Shown: in pieces, positions 40,901 through 46,096 of the stretch
Layout: every line of letters starts with the position of its first letter
How positions within the stretch are numbered: the first letter of the stretch is position 1
DNA from: Lepidostoma basale
Lineage: Eukaryota > Arthropoda > Insecta > Trichoptera > Lepidostomatidae
Assembly: GCA_022606425.2 (NCBI GenBank)
Contig: JAHDVF020000044.1
Span: 674,412-738,411 of the forward strand
Direction of reading: 5' to 3'
Length of the DNA: 64,000 nucleotides
Made by a program: the position numbers and the translations under genes
Notes under the pieces: model-generated
The model's database searches: none
What the model was told of the DNA's origin: nothing
Seen by the model: only the letters and a program-made list of their open reading frames with translations

Positions 40901-41388
40901 AAAAAAAAACGGCGGAAGCAAAGTTATACACCTAATATATATATATACATTATTAAAATGTTATTTTTTTTTCATTTTGAATATGTATTGTAAACCTCTA
41001 AAAAAAATACCCTATATTTAAAACTTGTTACAAATATGTAACAGCATGTTACGTATGTGTTACATGCACTGAACGTTAAAATATTAATCACAATCACGTG
41101 AAAATATTGTGAATATTTAAAAATATTGTGTTTCAAATATGTTACAAGCACGATTTTTCCGCACTTACTTATTTATTATTATTTGAAAATATATTATTTT
41201 GAATGGTCTCCATCATTTCAGAAATGGAGATTCCGGACATTAACTTCCCCGGTCTGCGCTGGGACCCCGCTGTTTACAACTACTACTACGGGGCCGCTCC
41301 CCCCTCGCGCTGTGGGCCCCCTCTCCTGCTGGCCGCAACGGCCGTCACCCTGCTCCTGCGACACCTTGCACCTCCACACCTGCACTGA
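16941..41388 (+). CDS. Lac: Lachesin gene, whole span with two alternative 3' ends
   Basis: Ten exons encode Lachesin, a cell-surface Ig-superfamily adhesion protein known in insects from septate junctions, the tracheal system and the nervous system. Exons 1-8 are shared and give 319 residues: a signal peptide (about 1-20) and three Ig domains with Cys pairs 46/113, 157/204 and 247/303, each with its conserved Trp. The diagnostic segment QRTPTISYITQEQIKDIGG follows the signal peptide. Ending with exon 9 gives 367 residues, close to the roughly 360 expected for insect Lachesins. Ending with exon 10 gives 374. Both tails have cysteine and a C-terminal hydrophobic stretch, fitting GPI attachment. 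All donors and acceptors are GT/AG and phases match. Introns hold many transposons. Confidence 0.95.
17631..18770 (-). mobile_element. LINE-C fragment in Lac intron 1
   Basis: The minus-strand frame 18704-17766 covers the end of the reverse transcriptase (PQGSNLGPLLF, LLFADDLKLF) to the C-terminus, open for 312 residues. The 3' end lies at about 17640, near TTTCATTTC. Confidence 0.9.
18780..19235 (+). mobile_element. LINE-A fragment, degenerate
   Basis: Plus-strand C-terminal remnants and the 3' end (CTCTGCCTACCCCT). Many frameshifts. No regular GTTA tail. Confidence 0.75.
19325..19460 (-). mobile_element. LINE-C internal fragment
   Basis: Minus-strand remnant of the ESGSVIWSPHEARYSVMLER and YLYMREYDSYPWLY segment, bounded by non-homologous DNA. 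Confidence 0.8.
19490..19945 (+). mobile_element. LINE-A 3' fragment with GTTA tail
   Basis: Begins at TGTATGGAAGCGAAGCATGG and runs through the RWFGH segment to the hairpin and (GTTA)n at 19922-19938. The frame is damaged. Confidence 0.85.
20230..20335 (+). mobile_element. LINE-D internal fragment
   Basis: Encodes QLRQLKHIRRYLPIDEEART then LVNSFV, typical of L2-like C-terminal regions. No tail. Confidence 0.55.
20338..21505 (-). mobile_element. LINE-C fragment split by an RTE insertion
   Basis: 3' end at 20338-20428, coding C-terminus at 21097-21505. The two parts are contiguous in the copy at 17640-17770. The gap is the RTE element 20437-21088. Confidence 0.85.
20429..21096 (+). mobile_element. 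RTE-B-type element nested in LINE-C
   Basis: Encodes DLQAMLSKFDEPCSKYN and a C-terminus, ends in (GAA)n at 21069-21088, and is flanked by ATACTACC at 20429-20436 and 21089-21096. 5'-truncated and frameshifted. Same subfamily as the minus-strand copy at 34640-35510. Confidence 0.88.
21506..21640 (+). mobile_element. LINE-D internal fragment
   Basis: Encodes VVSHIDYCNGMYAGLPNNQ and IQSVFNAASRLI, a hallmark L2/CR1 segment. Joined directly to a LINE-C fragment. Confidence 0.7.
21641..22120 (+). mobile_element. LINE-C fragment, then unclassified LINE remnant
   Basis: 21641-21985 is plus-strand LINE-C coding sequence with frameshifts. 21985-22120 (GQRGLCQG-type frame) looks like the C-terminus of another non-LTR element, but this is uncertain. 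Confidence 0.6.
22115..22400. mobile_element. two LINE-A pieces in opposite orientation
   Basis: 22150-22257 is a plus-strand 3' end with hairpin and GTTAGTTA. 22270-22400 is a minus-strand piece of the NWQKKDESRINAVEMRSLR region without a tail. They meet tail to body. Confidence 0.75.
22481..22599 (+). CDS. Lac: Lac exon 2, start of Ig1
   Basis: After CTTGTTCCAG. Encodes residues 19-58, from the signal peptide end through LCQRTPTISY to the first Ig cysteine (46) and its Trp (58). Ends in phase 0 before GTAAGT. A LINE-C fragment begins about 20 bases past this donor. Confidence 0.95.
22615..22852 (+). mobile_element. LINE-C 3' fragment beside the exon 2 donor
   Basis: Matches the last 230 bases of LINE-C copies (LLNMIASGSTSFIF frame, then ATGTCGAACCATCTCTC, ending ACTGATTTGATG). 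It starts about 20 bases from the exon 2 splice donor. Confidence 0.85.
22853..23515 (+). mobile_element. LINE-A 3' fragments
   Basis: A 65-base LINE-A piece (22853-22920) and, after unrelated DNA, a better piece (23195-23512) from MNKIMKG through GSLRWFGHMERMDESRM to the hairpin CCCCCCGGGG and GTTAGTTAGTTA. Confidence 0.78.
23516..24097. other. intron sequence, nothing recognised
   Basis: AT-rich intron with one GC-richer patch near 23740-23850. No exon or element recognised. It ends in the polypyrimidine tract of exon 3. Confidence 0.5.
24098..24220 (+). CDS. Lac: Lac exon 3, Ig1 middle
   Basis: Phase 0 on both sides: TTTTTACAG acceptor and CAG/GTTTGT donor. Encodes residues 59-99, including LKTDRAKTTDLLPISTGSTL, DSRFALRYD and KYSLQ, the strands C to E of Ig1. 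Confidence 0.95.
24395..24865 (+). mobile_element. LINE-D C-terminal fragment
   Basis: The frame 24418-24786 encodes ERIQYKLCWTVYKALHG, FAVAGPSAWNNLPADLK and FRSRLKTHLF, a standard L2-like C-terminus. Ends in an ATT-rich tail at 24826-24862. Confidence 0.88.
24866..25632 (+). mobile_element. LINE-A 3' half with complete hairpin and tail
   Basis: Starts within the RT domain just after YADD (VAVLLADNEHELQVLV) and runs to the C-terminus. An internal deletion at about 25160 and a shift near 25510 break the frame. The 3' hairpin is at 25582-25604, followed by four or more GTTA units. Best example of the LINE-A terminus. Confidence 0.88.
25635..25980. mobile_element. LINE-D pieces in both orientations
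   Basis: 25635-25742 is a plus-strand LINE-D 3' end (AGCGCCCTTGAGATGAG, then ATT tail). 25745-25980 read on the minus strand gives KALHGQEPHYLTELWKL and RQSTLRSSKEEATHKLLVP, the L2-like C-terminus. The tails therefore meet. Confidence 0.7.
25997..27290. mobile_element. hAT-like non-autonomous element with 8-bp duplication
   Basis: The element 26005-27282 starts TAGGGATGTG and ends GCTCATCCCTA. It is flanked by GTATACAA at 25997-26004 and 27283-27290. Eight-base duplications and TAGGGATG-type ends fit the hAT superfamily. Subterminal GCTCA and GAGTCGACTC blocks recur near both ends. No transposase is visible. It contains the piggyBac-like MITE below. Confidence 0.85.
26160..26933 (+). mobile_element. 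piggyBac-like MITE, copy 1, nested in hAT-like element
   Basis: 766 bp (26164-26929) flanked by TTAA on both sides. Starts CCCTTAACGTACCG and ends CGCGACGG. Inner subterminal repeats CATGTGGTCAATT face each other. It has a second copy at 57520-58288 in reverse, also with TTAA. The 64-codon frame at 26329-26523 shows no transposase motif. Confidence 0.85.
27295..27375 (+). repeat. fragment of the 63560-type dispersed repeat
   Basis: GACAAATACTGGATTTTACC, then AATTAATTGTATCTCAATAG and GACGAAGAT, as at 63585-63655. Cut at 27375 by a LINE-A insertion. The second half (GGAAACAGAATATGGCGGTC) resumes at about 28108. Confidence 0.65.
27376..28075 (-). mobile_element. LINE-A inserted in the dispersed repeat
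   Basis: Complement of the GTTA tail and hairpin at 27378-27425, then the C-terminal coding region up to FVYLGSMFT (28046). The dispersed repeat continues on both sides, so this is a nested insertion. 5'-truncated. Confidence 0.85.
28184..28340 (+). CDS. Lac: Lac exon 4, end of Ig1 and linker
   Basis: Phase 0 in, phase 1 out (GTTTCTATAG acceptor, GTGAGT donor). Encodes residues 100-151: VKDIQETDAGWYVCQVIIS with the second Ig1 cysteine (113), then RRPPIISDNSTRS, where N-S-T is a glycosylation sequon at the start of Ig2. Confidence 0.95.
28527..29700. mobile_element. fold-back element with 90-bp inverted arms
   Basis: Arms 28527-28616 and 29611-29700 match in 88 of 90 positions, starting GAGTTCATTCACAAATTG. 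A TA lies just outside each arm. The inner arm includes TAGGGATGGGCAAAACG, a hAT-like terminus, and the interior shares GCTCAGCA-AGTGAG blocks with the hAT-like element at 26005. It contains LINE-C copy B. Confidence 0.75.
28629..29401 (+). mobile_element. LINE-C copy B, 5'-truncated
   Basis: Differs from copy A (7954-8738) at about five positions over 770 bases. One change turns TTA into the stop TAA at about 28957, splitting the frame into 28627-28959 and 29035-29259. Ends in five GATTT units. Confidence 0.88.
29800..30356 (+). mobile_element. LINE-D 3' end
   Basis: Encodes ERIQYKLCWTVFKALHGMAP and FTVAGPSA in several frames, then the 3' end AAGCGCCCTTGAGGTGAGC, AACGGCGCTATACAAATTA and (ATT)n. 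Frameshifts throughout. Confidence 0.82.
30357..31072 (+). mobile_element. SINE-1 interrupted by LINE-A, next to Lac exon 5
   Basis: SINE-1 body at 30357-30433, continued at 31005-31072 with GTAAAGAGCGATTCAACTTAAT and an AAT tail. The gap is a LINE-A insertion. The SINE ends about 10 bases before the exon 5 splice acceptor (31081-31082). Confidence 0.85.
30422..31004 (-). mobile_element. LINE-A inserted in SINE-1, 12-bp duplication
   Basis: Insert 30434-30992, minus strand, with the complement of (GTTA)n and the hairpin at its 3' end and 5' truncation in the RT region. ATCAATATGATA flanks it at 30422-30433 and 30993-31004. This is a clear target-primed insertion. Confidence 0.92.
31083..31182 (+). 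CDS. Lac: Lac exon 5, start of Ig2
   Basis: Phase 1 in, phase 2 out. Acceptor ATTATTCCACAG is contributed in part by DNA next to a SINE tail. Encodes residues 152-184: VQMECYAGGFPTPRITWRRE with the first Ig2 cysteine (157) and its Trp. Confidence 0.95.
31215..32300 (+). mobile_element. LINE-A split by an RTE insertion
   Basis: 31228-31284 and 31662-32300 are contiguous in the copy at 53260-53900. Encodes LVMNVSKSKVMVFEKEE, FTYLGSMFTRDGK and the C-terminus, largely open to 32190. 5'-truncated, and the 3' hairpin is missing. Confidence 0.85.
31271..31675 (+). mobile_element. RTE-B'' element nested in LINE-A, 14-bp duplication
   Basis: Insert 31285-31661 encodes EQVARRKWQWIGHTLRRNPA and KRGRPRATWRRAL, ends in (AAG)n, and is flanked by AGTGTCAAAGATGT at 31271-31284 and 31662-31675. 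A relative is at 36264-36475. Confidence 0.92.
32393..32549 (+). CDS. Lac: Lac exon 6, end of Ig2
   Basis: Phase 2 in, phase 0 out (TTTCTTTCAG acceptor, GTGAGT donor). Encodes residues 185-237: GNILKIDKVKKEDRGTYYCV with the second Ig2 cysteine (204), then EVEFSPVISVPRPRLGQ, the conserved Ig2-Ig3 linker. Confidence 0.95.
32640..33262. repeat. 14-bp minisatellite in Lac intron 6
   Basis: About 44 units of CCCCGTCTCTATTA with drift to CCATCTCAATTA in the second half. Since 14 is not a multiple of three and the unit rarely makes stops, all three forward frames stay open for more than 200 codons. These are not genes. Confidence 0.95.
33350..33758 (-). mobile_element. Tigger-like element, degenerate
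   Basis: The right end reads AACCTGG/CCAGGTTTCGCTG before TA (33757-33758), i.e. a CAGCGAAACCTGG-type terminus. Internal parts match 37640-38070 and 28437-29790. No transposase frame. Confidence 0.5.
33844..33950 (+). CDS. Lac: Lac exon 7, start of Ig3
   Basis: Phase 0 in, phase 2 out. Encodes residues 238-272: ALQYDMDLECHVEAYPPPAI with the first Ig3 cysteine (247), then TWLKDEVQLANNQHY. The donor CAG/GTCTGT is weaker than the others in this gene. Confidence 0.95.
33970..34345 (-). mobile_element. LINE C-terminus with C2H2 zinc finger
   Basis: The minus-strand frame encodes GKRSHGGQRKRIRDSLKGNL, DRPRWRTAVHKGTQDFEAQR, then a C-P-x-C ... H-T-R-T-H finger. This is a known non-LTR retrotransposon C-terminal type. 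The 3' tail is an ATG-like trinucleotide run at about 33978. 5'-truncated at a 16-bp hairpin. Confidence 0.78.
34330..34368. repeat. perfect 16-bp inverted repeat
   Basis: Arms 34330-34345 and 34353-34368 (AAGCAACGGACACTGC and its complement) with a 7-base loop, exactly at the 5' truncation point of the LINE at 33970-34345. Confidence 0.9.
34370..34640. other. LINE-D trace and unclassified DNA
   Basis: 34415-34440 matches the LINE-D 3' motif TAGTGCGCCCTTGGAGTAATT, as at 47690. The rest is not recognised; it may belong to the RTE element that follows. Confidence 0.4.
34640..35510 (-). mobile_element. RTE element with mutated catalytic site
   Basis: Minus strand: AIKTSLGIRQGDRLCPFLFN (RT block), then MLCYADGAT where the catalytic YADD is changed to YADG, a frameshift near 35290, and the C-terminus (frame 35325-34627, ending GRPPKRWRESW). 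5'-truncated 58 bases before Lac exon 8. Confidence 0.88.
35569..35708 (+). CDS. Lac: Lac exon 8, end of Ig3
   Basis: Phase 2 in, phase 1 out (TTTTTTCTAG acceptor, G/GTCAGT donor). Encodes residues 273-319: ISHFATADEFTDTTIRVITI, EKRQFGLYTCKAANKLG with the second Ig3 cysteine (303), and EAQVELF. It can join to either exon 9 or exon 10, both giving Glu at the junction. Confidence 0.95.
35755..36660 (+). mobile_element. LINE-A pieces with nested RTE-B''
   Basis: First piece 35775-36203 (LLYGSEAWNWQNKDESRINA to the C-terminus, open). Second piece 36204-36263 and 36476-36655, with a worn hairpin and GTTA-like tail. The gap 36264-36475 is an RTE insertion. Confidence 0.82.
36255..36484 (+). mobile_element. 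RTE-B'' element nested in LINE-A, 9-bp duplication
   Basis: Insert 36264-36475 matches 31440-31661 (CGCTCAGGGCGCACTAGACT). Ends GAGGAAGA and is flanked by AGTGTGAAT at 36255-36263 and 36476-36484. Confidence 0.85.
37110..37230 (-). repeat. dispersed hairpin repeat, related copy
   Basis: Contains GATCATTTG and its complement CAAATGATC around a short loop, next to CACGTTTCGGAG. Similar in plan to 236-350 and 2340-2482. Weak sequence similarity. Confidence 0.4.
37261..38124. mobile_element. Tigger/pogo-like non-autonomous element
   Basis: Element 37263-38122 with ends CAGTAGAACCTCGATTATCC and, in complement, CAGTAAAACCTCCATTATCC. TA flanks both sides. These ends are characteristic of pogo/Tigger elements. 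No transposase remains. SINE-3 is inserted within it. Confidence 0.85.
37745..37954 (+). mobile_element. SINE-3 with 12-bp target duplication
   Basis: Insert 37757-37942 (186 bp), flanked by AAACTAAAAAAA at 37745-37756 and 37943-37954. 5' module with AAGTGTGCG, GATGCC and the B-box-like GGTTCGCAACC (37802-37812). Then a 111-bp inverted arrangement (37812-37922) whose second arm is the LINE-A 3' hairpin, and a GTAA/GTTA tail. The 5' start agrees with the 15262-15445 copy. Confidence 0.75.
38160..38341 (+). mobile_element. SINE-2, tRNA-Arg(CCT)-like, copy 1
   Basis: A box TGGTCTAAAGG (38169-38179) and B-box-like GTGTTCAAGCC (38213-38223). The arm between carries loop CTCCTGA, i.e. anticodon CCT. 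The unrelated 3' part (TAACGAGCTATTT...) and A-rich end are shared with 59205-59375 on the other strand. Confidence 0.75.
38345..38883. other. intron sequence, nothing recognised
   Basis: No exon or element recognised. It ends in the exon 9 acceptor CGCGATACAG. Confidence 0.5.
38884..39029 (+). CDS. Lac: Lac exon 9, terminal exon A with GPI-type tail
   Basis: Phase 1 in. Encodes residues 320-367: ESIIPVCPPACGQARYGSGS, then a hydrophobic end (TTTLLSLVSLALLYRLYG) and STR, stop TGA at 39027-39029. IIPVCPPACGQA is the conserved Lachesin C-terminal motif before GPI attachment. The stop overlaps a donor-like AG/GTGAGT, but splicing there into exon 10 would give a stop after seven codons, so this exon is read as terminal. 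Confidence 0.92.
39175..39775 (+). mobile_element. RTE fragment between the alternative exons
   Basis: Encodes EYTYLGHNIPLG, RRIGLSWAAF, one premature TGA, then NRKIPINLKRKVYEACVLPV and LKWQWAGHVARSSDEKWTRR. Clear RTE-clade C-terminus without the RT core. Confidence 0.88.
40020..40400. repeat. 21-bp minisatellite, ACTTATATGTAACAACACGTT type
   Basis: About 17 imperfect units in the interval between the alternative Lac terminal exons. The core TTATATGTAACAACAC contains half of the near-palindrome GTTACATATATGTAAC, which recurs through 41050. Confidence 0.9.
40401..41221. other. sequence upstream of Lac exon 10
   Basis: AT-rich, with scattered GTTACATATATGTAAC-like units (40700-41060). No other feature recognised up to the CATCATTTCAG acceptor. 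Confidence 0.5.
41222..41388 (+). CDS. Lac: Lac exon 10, alternative terminal exon B
   Basis: Acceptor CATCATTTCAG and a phase 1 start, matching the exon 8 donor. Joined to exon 8 it encodes residues 320-374: EMEIPDINFPGLRWDPAVYN, YYYGAAPPSRC, then a hydrophobic end (GPPLLLAATAVTLLLRHL) and a stop. Its GC content and codon use match the other Lac exons and differ from the AT-rich flanks, which supports coding function. It lacks the CPPACGQA motif. That it is used as an alternative to exon 9 is inferred from phase and layout. Confidence 0.72.
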
Positions 41389-41539
41389 AACCACTCCTCC
41401 ACATTCCGACACTGTACTGATACACGCAGGCCTTGTGTGGTGAGGTGATCTCGTCACCTTTACATTTAATACGGTATTGTGACGTTCCCATAGTGTTGTC
41501 ACTATTACATGGTTTTTAAAGAATTATGACATTTTTACG

Positions 41540-42095
41540 ATTTTGCAAATTTTAGAAATTTTAAGATTTTTATGATATTTACCAATTTTTATGATTTTAT
41601 AAATTTTATGATATTTGCAGATTTCGTGATTTTTGTAATTGATTTTTGCAATTTTCAAAATTTATATGATTTTTTAAATTTTGTAATTTTTGCAAATTTT
41701 GTGATTTTGCAAATTATGTGATTTTTGCAAATTTATTGATTTAGCAAGATTTTGCAATTTTCATAATTTTACAAATTCACATAATTTGTAATTTTGAAAA
41801 AGTGGTTTTTGTAATTTTGATGATTTTTGGAATTTTCAAAATTTATGATTTTTGCAAATTTTGTAATTTTTGCAAATTTTGTAATTTTTGCAATTTTTAT
41901 AATTTTTTAAATTTCGTGAAATTTTTGTTTGTAAATTTTGTAATTTTTGCAAATTTTGTAATTTTTGCAAATTATGTAATTTTTGCAAATTTTGTAATTT
42001 TTGCAAATTTTGTAATTTTAGCAAATTTTGTAATTTTTGGAAATTTTGTAATTTTAGCAAATTTTGTAATTTTTGCAAATTTTGCAAATTCACAT
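41540..42095. repeat. 18-bp minisatellite downstream of Lac exon 10
   Basis: Units of TGCAAATTTTGTAATTTT, best ordered at 41930-42090. It creates an open frame reading repeated ANFVIF, not a gene. It could lie in the exon B 3' UTR. Confidence 0.9.
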
Positions 42096-42099
42096 AAAC

Positions 42100-42968
42100 T
42101 ATGACTCTGTGAAATCTTCACAATTTGTGATTCAGCATTCTCAATGTTTCTCTAGTTTCCACCACTTGGGACAGGACAGGATATGGATATTTGTAAGATT
42201 TAAAAACAGAGATGGACAAGTTCAGACTGTGTTGAATCTCAGAATTTATTTATTTTTATACACTTGACACACAAATTATAATATTTTAATCTCATAAATA
42301 TTATAAACCAACATTTGATATACGTAGAAAGATTGTGACATTCAAATAACCAAATTCTACTATATATCTATAAAACCATAGTGTTCTGTTGCACGCTCAA
42401 ATAGCCATAATTTCTACACGTGTGCCGCTGACATTTTCAAAATAGTTTTTTTTATATTATTATTATTATATATAATTAACCAACGACTGTATAAGCAATT
42501 GATATTATAATGATCCATCCATTTTATTTTTTTAAATAATAATTTTTAAGTTATATTAATTTGTAAGTTAAACGTGTAACCCGTTATTAGACCCCATTTT
42601 AAATTTCACATAACCTAACGGATAATAATTATATTATTTGACGCGTTGATTCACTGATGCCGGCGTTTGCTCTCGGTCATCGTAAATATCCGTCGTGCAT
42701 AATTTTTTTCCCATTAATACAATATGAATCCCATTATGAGAAAGTTAGGTTAGGTTTTTTTTTAAAACGAGAGTACAAATAGTGGTTTCAATTGAAAAAT
42801 GAATGTGTTCATTTGAAACTTTTGCCTTGAAGGACGATGTGTTAGGGAGGCGAAAAATAATCTATTTTAAATCAAAATCATTCCTAAAATATGTCGTATT
42901 ATATAAAACTTGCAGTTTGACAATTTACTAATTAAAAGCAATATTTTTTTAAAATTAATAAGTTTTAT
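42100..42968. other. stretch with no recognised gene
   Basis: AT-rich; no exon or known element recognised. Confidence 0.5.
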
Positions 42969-43360
42969 TAATGTATCCCTTTGCAATCTGGGTTCCTTTG
43001 CAATCTGGGTCCCTTTGCAATCTGGGTCCCTTTGCAATCTGGGTCCCTTTGCAATTTGGATCCTTTTATAATCTGGATCCCTTTGCAATTTGGGTCCCTT
43101 TCGCAATCTGGATCCCTTTGCAATTAAGGACCTTTTCCAATTTGGATTTGGGTCACTTTTACAATCTGGATCCTTTTTCAATTTGGGTCACTTTTGCAAT
43201 CTGAGTCTCTTTGCAATATGGGTCCCTTTACAATTTGGGTCCCTTTGCAATCTGGTTTCGTTTGCAATCTGGTTTCGTTTGTAATCTGGATCCATTTACA
43301 ATCTGGGTCACTTTATAATCTGGGTCCCTTTGCAATCTGGATCCCTTTGCAATTTGATTG
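42969..43360. repeat. 17-bp minisatellite
   Basis: About 22 units of GCAATCTGGGTCCCTTT with point changes. All forward frames are open in part because the unit has no stop in most phases. Confidence 0.92.
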
Positions 43361-43850
43361 TGTGTTTATTTTAAATAGGGCATCCACACGATACAAAGTC
43401 TTTGTTTGCGTATTTTGCATACTATTTTCACTATTAATACATTATTTGGTGATATAAAAAAGGTGAAGAATCAAAATATTGTCTTCAGTATCCTTGCAAG
43501 ATGAAAACCATTCAGCCAATCGGTTCACAGCGATTCATCAAACATCTTTCAGGTGAAAATAGCTTTCGCGCAATCTTACATCCGTTAAAGAAAATATTTC
43601 ATTAATGCGGGAATCTAAAATTAAAATACGAATGCGAAAAAATGGAGTGCAGACTACGCAAACAAATACATAGAAATCAATGTGAGTGTACAGAATCTCC
43701 GTATTTTATAAAAATATATCTTATTTGTGAAATAATCCATTTATAGTCATTATTTTTTGACTTTAGGTTAGTTAAATTAGTATTTTTATATATGTGTATG
43801 ATTTTTTTTTTTACATTCCTCAAATAACGTTTAAATAGAATGTAAAGGGT
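43361..43850. other. stretch with no recognised gene
   Basis: AT-rich, nothing recognised. Confidence 0.5.
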
Positions 43851-44180
43851 TTTTCATTAAGAGGTCTCGACGTAAAATCCGTCAAGTTGATGACGCAGAA
43901 ATATCCGGCTCTTGCGCACGACGTAGAATGGACTGTTTGGGGTTTCCTCGCACACTGTACCCAACAGCAATAATATTCTAAAACGATCTTGCGTTTCTTT
44001 GACGTACAGACAATGCTTCATCGATCACCGATCCGGTCGTCTAAAATGTATGCATTAAACGACGTATTGTGAAATCTGCAGGACGGCCGTAAATGCCTTA
44101 AATTGGCAAACAGAGCACTGATTTTGATAATGAATTTTAACAATTTCAACGCGTTGTTGAAGAGTGTAGCGTTCCATGGT
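43851..44180 (-). pseudogene. mariner-like transposase remnant, N-terminal part
   Basis: The minus strand starts MERYTLQQRVEIVKIHYQNQ, then after frameshifts GNPKQSILRRAQEPDIS and RILRRDL. These are the helix-turn-helix domains of a mariner-like transposase family common in insects. It is cut off by an RTE insertion at 44183. Catalytic residues are absent. The related fold-back is at 52254-52878. Confidence 0.7.
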
Positions 44181-44182
44181 GA

Positions 44183-44636
44183 AATCAAGACTTCTTCTTC
44201 TTCAAGTGCCCTGTCGGGTCCCCCCAACGTTGGTGATCACCTCGGCGAACCTGTCCTTGTCCTGCACCGCTCGGAAGAGCTCCTCCACACTTTGGATGCC
44301 GGTCCACTCCCTCACAATTCGCAGCCAGGACATTTGTCTCCTTCCGGGCCCTCGCCGTCCTTCAATTTTCCCCTCCAATATCAGTTGGAGAAGGTGGTAC
44401 TTTTCCCCACGCAGTATATGACCCAGATGTGAGATCTTTCGAACCTTGATAGTTGATAACAGTTCCCTGTCAACTCTAGCTCGCCTCGGGACTTCGGTAT
44501 TGGTAACCATGTCTGTCCAGGGAACTCTGAGCATTCGGCGATGGAGCTACATTTCAAATGCTTCCAGTCTGTTCATTGAGTTGACTTTCAAGGTCCACGT
44601 TTCACACCCGATAAAACAGACCACACAATCAAGACT
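44183..44636 (-). mobile_element. RTE-B' copy with 10-bp duplication
   Basis: Insert 44193-44626, minus strand, tail (GAA)n at its left end, flanked by AATCAAGACT at 44183-44192 and 44627-44636. Encodes KISHLGHILRGEKYHLLQLI and a final GRRQMSWLRIVREW. Close to 16162-16562. Confidence 0.9.
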
Positions 44637-44639
44637 AAA

Positions 44640-45070
44640 TATTAGTATTCTTGTAAATTTTTTACAGGTATCGCTTTACAAAAATAATAGAATAACCCTT
44701 TATATTGCAGTTCACATTCCGGCTTAGATTTAACGAGTGAAATTAAGCTATTTGGTTTCAATCTCTGTTGCATTGGCACTATTTGAGTGCACAATATTTA
44801 CAAAATAGTTTGGCCTTACATATCTTAGTAATATTGTGTCTGTATTTGGTAAAACACATTGCAACAGCGACACTTTTGCTGTATCAGAGTATGCTGTGTG
44901 GAAATCCCGTCTGTTCGAGACGTCTCACCTAACCAACTTGTTTAACCCTTACCACTCATTTGTGTCACGTTTTCCTCGGTTATATTTCTTGTTTCGTTAA
45001 TTCTGTCTACAGATGCTTTCTTTTTCATAAATAATAAAAGGGTCATTAACATGGTTTGGATCCATATTAC
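44640..45070. other. stretch with a small LINE-A trace
   Basis: No gene. 45030-45062 matches a LINE-A piece (ATAAAAGGGTCATTAACATG). Nothing else recognised. Confidence 0.45.
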
Positions 45071-45072
45071 TA

Positions 45073-45187
45073 TTATTATTTTGTTGAAGTGACAGTGTGA
45101 AAATCACACTGCCATCGCTTGGAATCGAACCTGGGACCTTTGGTGTGGCATTCGTAATTCTTGCACCTTGCCACGAAGGTCGTCATA
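45073..45187 (-). mobile_element. SINE-1, 5' half
   Basis: Minus strand: A-box-like TGGCAAGGTGC and B box GGTTCGATTCC (complement at 45121-45131), then GATGGCAGTGTGATT. 3'-truncated. Confidence 0.78.
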
Positions 45188-45489
45188 TGTTAATGGAATA
45201 AGAAATAGTCGAAAATGTGGCAATTGATGTTTCCGTTAAAATGTGTTTTATCAAATGCCGTTTGGAGAATTTTATTTGTATGTAATATAAACAGTAAAAA
45301 TAAACCTAGTTGTAAGGTTAGGTAGGGTTTTGTAATGTTGGTAATTTTATAATCGATGTTTTGATGTTTTTTTTTTATTTTTTGACATTGCGACAATCTT
45401 GGTGAACGTGTTCTCTGTGTAAATTGTGTTGAATAGTGACATGTTTCTTGTGGAAAACGTACAATAAATCCTTTATCGAAAGCTGTTTG

Positions 45490-45900
45490 TTTTATTTACG
45501 ACTAGCTGACCCGGCAACGCTTCGCTATTGCTAAATTCGAGTATATAAATAAATCCAATATATTTTCAGCAGATACAATTGAAGTTCAATATCAATCATA
45601 ATTTAGAAGCATAATTACCTGTCTGCATTTACATTAAAATAACGTCAATAAAATAGATAGTACCAATTAAACAACCAATTATTATACTACGTAATAAGTA
45701 AAACGTATTAAGTACATCCCAAAGTAAAACGAAATATATTGGACTGTCAGAAAGAAAAACACATTGTTGCCACTACACAAAATTACATGGACACTGAATT
45801 CTCTCCAGACCATGCCAAGCGAATATGAACTCTAAAGATTGAGACTCAGAGCCTCGATTATTAAGGTCTATATTCGCCTGTACTATGAAAATTTTCAATT
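45490..45900. repeat. possible dispersed repeat (GCTGACCCGGCAACG type)
   Basis: Starts CTAGCTGACCCGGCAACG followed by CTTCGCTATTGCTAAA. This opening resembles a repeat common in insect genomes, but class and ends cannot be set from one copy. Confidence 0.3.
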
Positions 45901-46096
45901 AATTTATAAAGTTAATTAGAGCTCGATTAGTAACAAAAATATGCTTATGACCACCGCCGTATTCCACTTAATGAATTCTATGAGTTTCCTGAGGATCTGT
46001 TCAGGAATAACCGAGGAAAAAGTCCACACACAAAGCACAGATTGAGTTTTATTTATACGTACTCGTATGTACGAGTAGATGTAAATATGTAGATAT

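Noticed and set aside
39021..41240. Exon 9 spliced to exon 10 as consecutive Lac exons
   Set aside because: The phases do not match: the joined frame stops after seven codons. Exon 10 fits only exon 8.
41802..42104. 100-codon open frame of repeated ANFVIF
   Set aside because: Product of the 18-bp minisatellite.
42867..43457. Several open frames reading PFAIWVPLQSG-type repeats on both strands
   Set aside because: Product of the 17-bp minisatellite.
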